Shown here one piece after another: positions 1-5,069 of a DNA stretch of 15,552 nucleotides; the stretch's first letter is position 1; each line of letters begins with the position of its first letter. Position numbers and translations under genes: made by a program. This stretch comes from an uncultured Bacillota bacterium (GTDB lineage Bacteria > Bacillota > Clostridia > Christensenellales > UBA1242). The notes below the pieces were generated by a model. The model saw only the letters and a program-made list of their open reading frames with translations, was not told where the DNA came from and ran no database searches. The DNA lies in assembly GCA_900545735.1 (NCBI GenBank), contig URAC01000017.1, forward strand, positions 1 through 15,552, written 5' to 3'.

Positions 1-47
1 CTACACGAGCCTTATCGTCGGCAGCGTCAGATGTGTATAAGAGACAG
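1..47 (+). other. Illumina Nextera Read 1 adapter remnant (not genomic)
   Basis: Bases 15-47 match the 33-base Nextera transposase Read 1 sequence, ending in the 19-base Tn5 mosaic end at 29-47. Bases 1-6 fit the end of the P5 primer and 7-14 (gagcctta) sit where the 8-base i5 index belongs. This is library construction sequence left on the contig, so genomic DNA begins at base 48. Confidence 0.98.
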
Positions 48-493
48 TATTAAAAATGATTGATAATTGTAATTGGAATAATGCTACACAGCAATTTAAA
101 ATACAAATTATTTTCTCTGATATTTTGATTGATAATAATATTAAAGGCTTTCATAAAACCGATTTATATTTTGACAAATCTTGCTTATATGAAGATTTAA
201 TCCCTGATTGGCTTTCTGATGATGCGATGACTTATGTAGATGAAGAAATAATAGATAAAGTGCCAGAAGAATTGAATGAAAAAGATAAAAAGAAATGGAT
301 AAAGCAACGCATTAAAGAAACTTTCAAGTATGAAAAAAAGCCTCCTGAATTTGCTCAAGAAGGAGTGTGGCCACAAGATGAAGATGGCAACTTCTTAGTA
401 TTTAGAAAACAAAAAGAAAAAGGCGAATTGGTGACATATACTTTTGTAAATCCAAAAACAAAAGAAGAAGTAGAATGCCAAGAAATGTATTAA
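48..493 (+). CDS. Hypothetical protein, possibly 5'-truncated by the contig edge
   Basis: I do not recognise this protein. The first ATG is at 56 and gives 145 residues, but the frame is open from the first genomic base, so the true start may lie upstream of the contig; only eight genomic bases precede the ATG and no ribosome binding site can be judged. The protein is acidic and soluble, with no signal peptide or membrane segment. A central charged helix-like stretch lies at about residues 60-95 (Glu/Lys rich, DKKKWIKQRIKETF), followed by an aromatic C-terminal part that looks like a small beta domain (EGVWPQDEDGNFLVFRKQ and then TYTFVNPKTKEEVECQ). A strong terminator begins at its stop codon, so it is the last gene of its transcript. 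Codon use resembles the neighbours. No function is proposed. Confidence 0.6.
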
Positions 494-520
494 AAAAACC
501 ACCTTATGGTGGTTTTTTTA
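492..520 (+). terminator. Rho-independent terminator after the first ORF
   Basis: The arms accacc-type stem (aaaccacc at about 496-503, ggtggttt at 508-515) close a TTAT loop and are flanked by A and T runs. It ends the first ORF, whose stop codon is at 491-493. Because both flanks are A/T runs it could also act on the minus strand. Confidence 0.88.
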
Positions 521-610
521 TCTTAATAAGACAAATAGTTTGACAATATAAATATAATATTTCGTGCTTTCTATTATAGAATAAATGATTAAATAAAGTG
601 TATTTTAAAA

Positions 611-636
611 TTAAAAAACACGCTGATGCGTGCTAT
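611..636 (-). terminator. Terminator of the tRNA-Val gene
   Basis: Read on the minus strand, CACGC-ATCA-GCGTG (632 down to 619) is followed at once by six T residues. Flanking bases extend the stem by one wobble and one A-T pair. It lies just past the encoded CCA end of the tRNA and fits an intrinsic terminator for this single-gene transcript. Confidence 0.85.
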
Positions 637-638
637 TT

Positions 639-715
639 TGGTGGAAGTTATAGGACTCGAACCTATGACCCCCTGCTTGTAAGGCAGGTGCTCTAACCAA
701 CTGAGCTAAACTTCC
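639..715 (-). tRNA. tRNA-Val (anticodon UAC), CCA end encoded
   Basis: The minus strand reads as a complete 77-base cloverleaf. The 5' acceptor strand GGAAGTT (715-709) pairs with AACTTCC (649-643), followed by discriminator A and an encoded CCA (641-639). The D arm carries AGCTCAGTTGGTTAGAGC. The anticodon stem CCTGC/GCAGG encloses the loop CTTACAA with anticodon TAC, which reads valine GUN codons. The T arm has the invariant GGTTCGAGTCC. The gene has its own promoter upstream and hairpin terminator downstream and is not part of a tRNA cluster in this window. Confidence 0.96.
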
Positions 716-728
716 ATCAGCGTGGTTA

Positions 729-757
729 AATATATCACATCAATATTCAAATGTCAA
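729..757 (-). promoter_or_regulatory. Sigma-70-type promoter of tRNA-Val
   Basis: On the minus strand TTGACA (757-752) and TATATT (734-729) are separated by exactly 17 bases. Transcription would start about seven bases later, near 722, just ahead of the mature tRNA 5' end at 715. The -35 box covers the ATG at 751, which argues against that ATG as the start of the divergent lytic transglycosylase gene. Confidence 0.82.
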
Positions 758-819
758 CAATTTTTATGCAATTTATTAAAATTTTTTATTTGCCGCGTAT
801 TAACTTTTTTATGCTTCCA

Positions 820-825
820 TATAAT
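820..825 (+). promoter_or_regulatory. Possible -10 box for a leaderless lytic transglycosylase mRNA
   Basis: A perfect TATAAT is followed by six bases and then the ATG at 832, so the A of the ATG would be +1. No good -35 box is seen at 16-18 bases upstream (the nearest TTGCCG, 790-795, is 24 bases away), so the promoter call is tentative in this AT-rich context. Confidence 0.4.
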
Positions 826-831
826 AAATTT

Positions 832-1437
832 ATGAAAACGAAAGTTGTTTTTTTATGCATATTAAGTTTTGCCATAGTTTTAGGCGTTGGCGCGTTAATA
901 TATTCCTACGATAAAGTGGTTTATCCGCTTAAATATACTGAAGAAATAAATGCTGCGAGCGAAGAATTTGGGGTGAGCAGTGAATTGATTGCCAGCATTA
1001 TTAACGCGGAAAGCCATTTTAACGAAAGGGCGGTGTCTAATAAAGGTGCTGTTGGGTTAATGCAAATTATGCCTTCGACAGCGGAATTTGTAATCAAAAA
1101 GATGGTCAATGAAAATGTTCAAGATAAGTCAGACGAAGATTTGCAACTAAATTTGTTTGATTATCAAAAAGGAGAAGGTGAACTTTTTGACCCATTGACA
1201 AACATTAGGATTGGCACTTGCTATATATCTTATTTAATTAAAAAGTTTAAAAATATTGATACTGCTTTATGTGCATATAACGCAGGTGAAGGCAAAGTTG
1301 CCGAATGGTTGAACAATAGTGAATATTCCGTGGATAAGATATCGCTAAAAACCATTCCATATCGAGAGACAAATAATTATGTAGAGAAAGTCAATATAAA
1401 TTTGAAAGTCTATTCAAGGAAAATTAATAATCGTTGA
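832..1437 (+). CDS. Membrane-anchored SLT-family lytic transglycosylase
   Basis: Lytic transglycosylases cleave the MurNAc-GlcNAc bond of peptidoglycan and leave a 1,6-anhydro end. With a start at 832 the protein has 201 residues: an N-terminal hydrophobic anchor at about 5-26, a short outward stalk, then a goose-lysozyme-like SLT domain. The catalytic glutamate is Glu60 in INAESHFNERAVS, followed by the family motif GAVGLMQIMPSTA (about 73-85) and, near the end, ALCAYNAGEGKVAEW. I chose 832 because the anchor then begins at once (MKTKVVFLCIL) and the longer start at 751 overlaps the divergent tRNA promoter; ATGs at 766 and 811 also exist, and none has a Shine-Dalgarno site. It resembles the short membrane-bound transglycosylases of Clostridia. 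There is no hairpin after the stop; the next promoter begins 10 bases later. Confidence 0.88.
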   Translation: MKTKVVFLCILSFAIVLGVGALIYSYDKVVYPLKYTEEINAASEEFGVSSELIASIINAESHFNERAVSNKGAVGLMQIMPSTAEFVIKKMVNENVQDKSDEDLQLNLFDYQKGEGELFDPLTNIRIGTCYISYLIKKFKNIDTALCAYNAGEGKVAEWLNNSEYSVDKISLKTIPYRETNNYVEKVNINLKVYSRKINNR

Positions 1438-1446
1438 AAAAAAGTA

Positions 1447-1475
1447 TTGACAAGAAACTTTTCTTAGGTTATAAT
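1447..1475 (+). promoter_or_regulatory. Perfect consensus sigma-70-type promoter
   Basis: TTGACA (1447-1452) and TATAAT (1470-1475) match the consensus at every position with a 17-base spacer. Start of transcription near 1482 gives a leader of about 16 bases with a Shine-Dalgarno site AAAAGGA (1486-1492) before the ATG at 1498. It should be strong unless repressed. Confidence 0.88.
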
Positions 1476-1497
1476 TAGCACAACTAAAAGGAAAGTT

Positions 1498-1824
1498 ATG
1501 GAAAAAGAAATTGTAAAAATCGTATTACCTTATGCAGTTTTGAGTAAAGAAACTTATATTGAAAAAGTTAAAGAAGTTGAAATTGCTAATAATGAAAAGC
1601 ATTCTTTGAATATTTTTACAAATAGCACAAAAATCAACACATTTATTGATGCAGTTATAGCAACAGGCAAAGTAAGCGCAGAGCAAAGAAAAGAGCATTT
1701 TGCTAGGGATATGAAAAAAATTAGAGGTCAAAGTGAAGAAGTTGTTTCTGTATTAGGTGCCGCTGCTTCTTATCCAGTAGCAAGAGATAAATCAATAGTT
1801 GCTGTTGAAGAGATTTGTCAATAA
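1498..1824 (+). CDS. Small conserved-looking protein of unknown function
   Basis: I do not recognise this 108-residue protein. It is a single-gene unit with its own perfect consensus promoter, a clear Shine-Dalgarno site six bases before the ATG and an intrinsic terminator, an arrangement typical of an abundant small protein. The sequence is soluble and mixed charge with no membrane segment, no cysteine pair and no obvious nucleic-acid motif. It looks mainly helical, with a basic middle (SAEQRKEHFARDMKKIRGQ, about 60-78) and a C-terminal Ala/Val-rich part (VVSVLGAAASYPVARDKS). It sits directly before plsX, where many Bacillota carry a DUF177 gene and rpmF (L32), but it resembles neither: it lacks the zinc ribbon of L32 and is too short for DUF177. 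Codon use matches its neighbours. Confidence 0.75.
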   Translation: MEKEIVKIVLPYAVLSKETYIEKVKEVEIANNEKHSLNIFTNSTKINTFIDAVIATGKVSAEQRKEHFARDMKKIRGQSEEVVSVLGAAASYPVARDKSIVAVEEICQ

Positions 1825-1847
1825 AATTTAAAATTGCATACAAATAT

Positions 1848-1872
1848 GGTGGCTAAGCCACCTTTTTTATTT
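1848..1872 (+). terminator. Terminator after the 108-residue unknown gene
   Basis: GGTGGC (1848-1853), loop TAA, GCCACC (1857-1862), then a run of six T and further T-rich sequence. This separates the small gene from plsX, which has its own promoter. Confidence 0.9.
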
Positions 1873-1883
1873 TATAAAATTGC

Positions 1884-1912
1884 TTGTAAAAATTTAATAT
1901 TTTTGCAATAAT
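1884..1912 (+). promoter_or_regulatory. Probable promoter of plsX
   Basis: TTGTAA (1884-1889) and AATAAT (1907-1912) lie 17 bases apart. Both are partial matches to consensus, but they are placed after the preceding terminator and before the plsX Shine-Dalgarno site GGAG, so plsX needs a promoter here. Confidence 0.6.
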
Positions 1913-1933
1913 AAAACAGTTAATGGAGAAAAT

Positions 1934-2962
1934 ATGAAAATTGTAATTGATGCATTTGGTGGAGATAATGCACCAAAAGAAATTGTTAAAGGCGTGGTCG
2001 AATTTTTAAAGGTTAATAAAAATAATGAATTAGAAATTTGTTTATGTGGCGATGAAAGCAAAATTCAAAATGAATTGAGAGAACTTAACTATGATGGCAA
2101 GCAAATTAAAATAGTTCACGCTCCAGATATAATTACCAACGATGATGTCCCAACAAAAGCTATTAAAGAAAAGACAAACTCTTCTCTTGCTCAAAGTTTT
2201 GAAATATTAAAGCACGATGAAGATTGCATTGGATTAATCTCTGCTGGCTCAACTGGTGCAATTTTAGCAGGGGGTTTTTTAAGAATCGGAAGAATTAAGG
2301 GCGTATCTAGGCCTGCTCTTGCTCCATTTATGCCTACTAAGGTCGGTGGCCAAGTTTTGCTTATAGATTGCGGTGCAAATATGGACGCAAATGCAATCAA
2401 TTTATGTCATTATGCTGCAATGGGAAGTGCATATTATACTTGTATGACAAAAAAAGAAAATCCTAGGGTGGCATTGTTGAATGTTGGAACGGAAAATCAT
2501 AAGGGCGATGAATTATCCAAAGAAGTTTTCCCTATGTTAAAAAAGATGAACATAAATTTCATCGGAAATATGGAAGCAAGAGATATTATGAGCGGCAAAT
2601 ATGATGTTGTTGTTGCAGACGGATTTTCTGGAAATGTGCTATTAAAATCAACAGAAGGCGCGCTTAAACTTATGATTGAAGAAATGAAAAATATGTTTAC
2701 GCAAAACACACTTACTAAACTTGGCGCTTTAACTATGAAAAAAAGCATTAAAAGAATGAAAAAAACTTATGATTTTGATGCTTATGGCGGCTCTCCATTT
2801 TTAGGTTGCAAAAAAATCATAATAAAATCTCACGGTTCTTCAAAAGCTTCTGCAATAGTTGCATCAATTCAACAAGTTTTGGTACTTTACAAAAATCAAA
2901 TAAATGATATAATTGAAAGTAGCGTTGAAAATGTTACATTAGAAAATTTACAAAATGCTTAG
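1934..2962 (+). CDS. plsX: Phosphate acyltransferase PlsX
   Basis: PlsX converts acyl-ACP plus phosphate to acyl-phosphate, the donor used by PlsY to start phospholipid synthesis; it is a peripheral membrane enzyme. At 342 residues it has the usual length. Family landmarks in order are IDAFGGDNAPKEIVKG at the N terminus (where most relatives have DAMGGD), SAGSTGAILAGGF with IGRIKGVSRPALAPFMPT, LIDCGANMDANAINL, NVGTENHKGDE, VVVADGFSGNVLLKSTEG and YGGSPFLGCKKIIIKSHGSS near the end. The start has the Shine-Dalgarno GGAG at seven bases. The usual downstream partners (fabD, acpP, rnc) are absent; instead an unknown gene follows after 8 bases with its own GGAG site, so the two are probably cotranscribed. 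No regulatory site for a FapR-like repressor is evident. Confidence 0.96.
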   Translation: MKIVIDAFGGDNAPKEIVKGVVEFLKVNKNNELEICLCGDESKIQNELRELNYDGKQIKIVHAPDIITNDDVPTKAIKEKTNSSLAQSFEILKHDEDCIGLISAGSTGAILAGGFLRIGRIKGVSRPALAPFMPTKVGGQVLLIDCGANMDANAINLCHYAAMGSAYYTCMTKKENPRVALLNVGTENHKGDELSKEVFPMLKKMNINFIGNMEARDIMSGKYDVVVADGFSGNVLLKSTEGALKLMIEEMKNMFTQNTLTKLGALTMKKSIKRMKKTYDFDAYGGSPFLGCKKIIIKSHGSSKASAIVASIQQVLVLYKNQINDIIESSVENVTLENLQNA

Positions 2963-2970
2963 GAGAAATT

Positions 2971-3615
2971 ATGGCAGATATATATAACATATCCAAGGAA
3001 GAATCCGATAGATGGCACGCGAAAAAAGCAGTGGATAGATTTTTAGACAAAAATGGTATGTATTCACACTTGAAACTTGACTTTTTGATGGTGCCAGAAT
3101 TTTTAGGAATGCAATTAAATGGAGTTGCAGAAAATAGATGGTTTGCTAACATTCAAAGATATGATGGAAAAGCAACTATAAATGTCAACACTGTTGATGG
3201 CATCAATAGAAAAACTGCTATTGCTATTGGCTATTGCCTAGCTGTGGATTATTACAAAAATTTAGAAGAAGAGCGCAAGAAAAAGAACTATTTAAAAACT
3301 TTTCAAGATTTATATTGTGACGATAAGGGCAATATTAGCATAAAAACATACAAATTTTTAGGACCTGAAATTTGCGAAAAGTTAAAAAATATGTCCGATG
3401 ATGAAAAAAAGGCAATCGTTGAAAACGCAGTCAATAATAAAACAGATTATGAATATTATGTTTCGGAAGAAAATATTGACGAAGAACTAACTGATAAGCA
3501 AGGCGATTTTGAAAAGAAATGCTTATATTTTGCGGAAGATTTAGTTTCTAGAGATTTTTCACCAAGGTTCCAAAAACAACAAATTAAAAGTAATTTAATA
3601 GACCATCAATTTTAA
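2971..3615 (+). CDS. Hypothetical protein; possible degenerate ImmA/IrrE-like domain
   Basis: This 214-residue soluble protein is cotranscribed with plsX (8-base gap, Shine-Dalgarno AGGAG). I do not recognise it with confidence. The stretch from about 69 to 95 (TINVNTVDGINRKTAIAIGY, then CLAVDYYKN) has the layout of ImmA/IrrE-type metallopeptidases, where a strand ending in an Asn is followed by R-x-x-(F/T)-(T/A)-I-A-HELGH. Here the zinc motif reads AIGYCLA, with neither histidine nor glutamate, so no metallopeptidase activity would be expected. A later EKKCLYFAEDLV (about 181-192) resembles the second helix of that family (E-x-x-A-x-x-FAAxLL). The region between is Lys/Glu rich. The domain assignment is an inference from pattern only. 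The unit ends in a strong terminator at 3626-3652. Confidence 0.7.
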   Translation: MADIYNISKEESDRWHAKKAVDRFLDKNGMYSHLKLDFLMVPEFLGMQLNGVAENRWFANIQRYDGKATINVNTVDGINRKTAIAIGYCLAVDYYKNLEEERKKKNYLKTFQDLYCDDKGNISIKTYKFLGPEICEKLKNMSDDEKKAIVENAVNNKTDYEYYVSEENIDEELTDKQGDFEKKCLYFAEDLVSRDFSPRFQKQQIKSNLIDHQF

Positions 3616-3625
3616 AATACAAATC

Positions 3626-3652
3626 AAAAACACTTGACAACAAGTGTTTTTT
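3626..3652 (+). terminator. Terminator of the plsX transcript
   Basis: AAAAACACTTG (3626-3636), loop ACAA, CAAGTGTTTTTT (3641-3652): a perfect 11-bp stem with a T run. The left arm and loop also contain TTGACA, the likely -35 box of the following ribosomal operon. Confidence 0.88.
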
Positions 3653-3662
3653 ATGTTAAATT
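3634..3662 (+). promoter_or_regulatory. Probable promoter of the rplU operon, embedded in the plsX terminator
   Basis: TTGACA (3634-3639) and TAAATT (3657-3662) are 17 bases apart, and TGT immediately before the -10 (3654-3656) fits an extended -10 element. The -35 box lies in the left arm and loop of the plsX terminator. Transcription would start near 3669. Confidence 0.62.
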
Positions 3663-3668
3663 TAGTTC

Positions 3669-3751
3669 GTTACCGCGTTGAAGTGGTTTTTTAAGTTATG
3701 GCATAAATGTCATCACCATAAAAGCGAGTCTGGTTAGAGGAGGTACTTGTA
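3669..3751 (+). promoter_or_regulatory. 5' leader of the rplU operon; candidate ribosomal protein leader
   Basis: About 83 bases separate the predicted start of transcription from rplU, much longer than other leaders here. A hairpin TTATGG (3696-3701) with CCATAA (3716-3721) can form, with an overlapping alternative GGCAT/ATGTC pairing inside it. The end carries a very strong AGAGGAGG site. Bacillota often have a structured L21 leader RNA at this position (known from Rfam); I infer the same here from position and structure, and have not matched it to the covariance model. Confidence 0.45.
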
Positions 3752-4057
3752 ATGTTTGCAATCGTTGAAACTGGCGGAAAGCAATACAAAGTTGAAGAAG
3801 GTCAATTTATCGAAGTTGAAAAATTAGAACGTAATGTTGGCGACAAAATCAATTTGAATGTATTGTTATTATCCGATGGTGAAACTGTCAAAGCTGGCAA
3901 TCCTTATGTTGAAGGAAGCTCAGTTGAAGCCGAAGTTGTTGAACACGGTAAAGGAGACAAAATTGTTGTTTTCAAATACAAACCAAAGAAAAATGTTCGC
4001 AAGAAACAAGGTCATAGACAACCATATACAAAATTAAAAATAACGGCTATAAAGTAA
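3752..4057 (+). CDS. rplU: 50S ribosomal protein L21
   Basis: L21 binds 23S rRNA in the large subunit and needs L20 for assembly. The 101-residue protein has the usual length and opens with the family signature MFAIVETGGKQYKVEEGQ, continues with GDKINLNVLLL, and ends in the basic signature FKYKPKKNVRKKQGHRQPYTKLKI. It has the strongest Shine-Dalgarno in the window (AGAGGAGG) and is the first gene of the rplU-prp-rpmA-rpmB operon; prp begins one base after its stop codon. Confidence 0.98.
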   Translation: MFAIVETGGKQYKVEEGQFIEVEKLERNVGDKINLNVLLLSDGETVKAGNPYVEGSSVEAEVVEHGKGDKIVVFKYKPKKNVRKKQGHRQPYTKLKITAIK

Positions 4058-4058
4058 G

Positions 4059-4400
4059 ATGATAAATTTAGTTTTTAAAGAAAAAGGTGATTTGATAATA
4101 GGTTTCGCGTGCAACGGCCATTCAGGCTATGCTTGTGAAGGGGAAGACATTGTCTGCGCGGCGGTATCTTCGCTTGTGCAAAATGTTGAAATTTGTCTTT
4201 CCGAAGTTATGAATATCAAATTAAATGTGCAAAGAAGCGATAAAAATGCTAAATTTGAGTTAAATTTTGCAAAAAATGTTTCTCAAAGTGATATAGAAAA
4301 AGCACAAGATATTTTAAAAGCATTAAAAATTTCATCACAAAGAATTGAAAAAGAATATAAAAAATATTTAAAAGTGGAGGTCGAAAATGAAATTATTTAA
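4059..4400 (+). CDS. prp: Ribosomal-processing cysteine protease Prp
   Basis: Prp removes the N-terminal extension of ribosomal protein L27 in Bacillota and related groups; this is essential in Staphylococcus aureus. The 113-residue protein carries the family core GFACNGHSGYACEGEDIVCA followed by AVSSL, with the catalytic His21 and Cys33 both present (His22 and Cys34 in S. aureus). It lies between rplU and rpmA as in other Bacillota. Its ATG comes one base after the rplU stop with only a weak ribosome binding site, and its last 14 bases overlap the rpmA start, so translation is probably coupled at both ends. The substrate extension is visible on the next gene. Confidence 0.95.
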   Translation: MINLVFKEKGDLIIGFACNGHSGYACEGEDIVCAAVSSLVQNVEICLSEVMNIKLNVQRSDKNAKFELNFAKNVSQSDIEKAQDILKALKISSQRIEKEYKKYLKVEVENEII

Positions 4401-4668
4401 TATTCAACTTTTCGCTCACAAAAAGGGTGGCGGTTCAACAAAGAACGGCAGAGATAGTAATTCTAAACGCCTTGGCGTTAAAGCAGCTGATGGTCAATAT
4501 GTATTGGCAGGCTCAATAATTATCCGTCAAAGAGGAACCAAAGTATATCCAGGCAAAAATGTTGGCCTTGGAAAAGACTACACTCTATTTGCGCTTACAG
4601 ATGGAAAAGTTAAGTTTGAAAAGAGCGGATGCAAAAAATTAGTAAGCATTTGCGAAGTAGCAGAATAA
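4387..4668 (+). CDS. rpmA: 50S ribosomal protein L27 with Prp-cleaved extension
   Basis: L27 reaches with its N terminus toward the peptidyl transferase centre. The 93-residue precursor starts MKLFNIQLF, then AHKKGGGSTKNGRDSNSKR, the conserved mature N terminus. In Bacillota the extension is cut after the aromatic residue by Prp, here predicted between Phe9 and Ala10 (IQLF|AHKKG; elsewhere typically LQFF|A). Further signatures are GSIIIRQRGTKVYPGKNVGLGKDYTLFAL, given here as GSIIIRQRGTK and NVGLGKDYTLFAL. The start codon lies inside the end of prp, with GGAGG seven bases before it. Confidence 0.97.
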   Translation: MKLFNIQLFAHKKGGGSTKNGRDSNSKRLGVKAADGQYVLAGSIIIRQRGTKVYPGKNVGLGKDYTLFALTDGKVKFEKSGCKKLVSICEVAE

Positions 4669-4689
4669 TAAAAGTGGAGGAAAGCATAT

Positions 4690-4869
4690 ATGAGTAAAGT
4701 ATGTGAAATCTGCGGAAGAGGTAAAATGTCAGGTCACACTGTTAGCCATAGTAATAGAAAAGCAAACAGGACTTGGGACATCAATCTTCAACAGACAACA
4801 ATAGTAGAAGACGGAAAAGAAAAGAAAGTTAAAGCTTGCACAAAATGCATCAAAACTAATAGAAAATAA
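4690..4869 (+). CDS. rpmB: 50S ribosomal protein L28, zinc-ribbon form
   Basis: The 59-residue product begins MSKVCEICGRGKMSGHTVSH, then SNRKANRTWDINLQ, the L28 signature. It has the four-cysteine zinc site of the C+ form: Cys5 and Cys8 at the N terminus, Cys50 and Cys53 near the end (ACTKCIKT). A GGAGG site lies 11 bases upstream and rpmA ends 21 bases before. rpmB is more often separate from rpmA, so this is a four-gene operon closed by the terminator at 4891-4916. C+ and C- forms can be exchanged under zinc limitation in some bacteria; no Zur box is evident here. Confidence 0.95.
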   Translation: MSKVCEICGRGKMSGHTVSHSNRKANRTWDINLQQTTIVEDGKEKKVKACTKCIKTNRK

Positions 4870-4889
4870 TTTTCTTATATAAAAATTTA

Positions 4890-4916
4890 AACACTCACAA
4901 TCGTGGGTGTTTTTTT
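4890..4916 (+). terminator. Terminator of the rplU-prp-rpmA-rpmB operon
   Basis: ACACTCAC (4891-4898), loop AATC, GTGGGTGT (4903-4910, one wobble pair), then six T residues. Confidence 0.9.
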
Positions 4917-4942
4917 ATGCTACATTGTAGCCTTTGTTATTT

Positions 4943-5032
4943 ATGTTAGCAATCAGCGCCACAAAAGTTTTGAACAGAATAAGTTTGCAAAATAAGAAGC
5001 GGCGAGGCCGTGGAATAAAACGCTCAGCATAA
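4943..5032 (+). other. GC-rich intergenic segment with a 29-codon basic ORF, possible dispersed repeat
   Basis: Between two terminators lies a stretch with base use unlike the rest of the window (cgg cga ggc cgt). It holds an ATG-started frame of 29 residues, MLAISATKVLNRISLQNKK then RRGRGIKRSA, very rich in Arg and Lys. No Shine-Dalgarno site or promoter precedes it. A short hairpin GCTAC-ATT-GTAGC lies just upstream (4919-4931). It could be a copy of a dispersed intergenic repeat, a small RNA or a short basic peptide gene; the sequence alone does not decide. Confidence 0.25.
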
Positions 5033-5041
5033 AATTAAAAT

Positions 5042-5069
5042 AAAAACTCTCTTTAGTTAGAGAGTTTTT
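5042..5069 (-). terminator. Terminator of the PadR-membrane gene (bidirectional)
   Basis: ACTCTCT (5046-5052) pairs with AGAGAGT (5059-5065) around a TTAGTT loop, with A and T runs extending the stem to 11 bp. The stop codon of the minus-strand PadR gene is in the loop, so its last codons form one arm. Confidence 0.88.

Noticed and set aside
540..581. Plus-strand promoter from TTGACA at 540-545, and a TTCTAT-T-ATAGAA palindrome at 569-581
   Set aside because: TATAAT boxes lie at 7 or 26 bases, not 16-18, and no plus-strand gene follows before the antisense tRNA. The palindrome is short and in very AT-rich DNA.
751..831. Longer start of the lytic transglycosylase at 751
   Set aside because: The ATG lies under the -35 box of the divergent tRNA promoter, has no ribosome binding site and would put 27 residues before a normal N-terminal membrane anchor.
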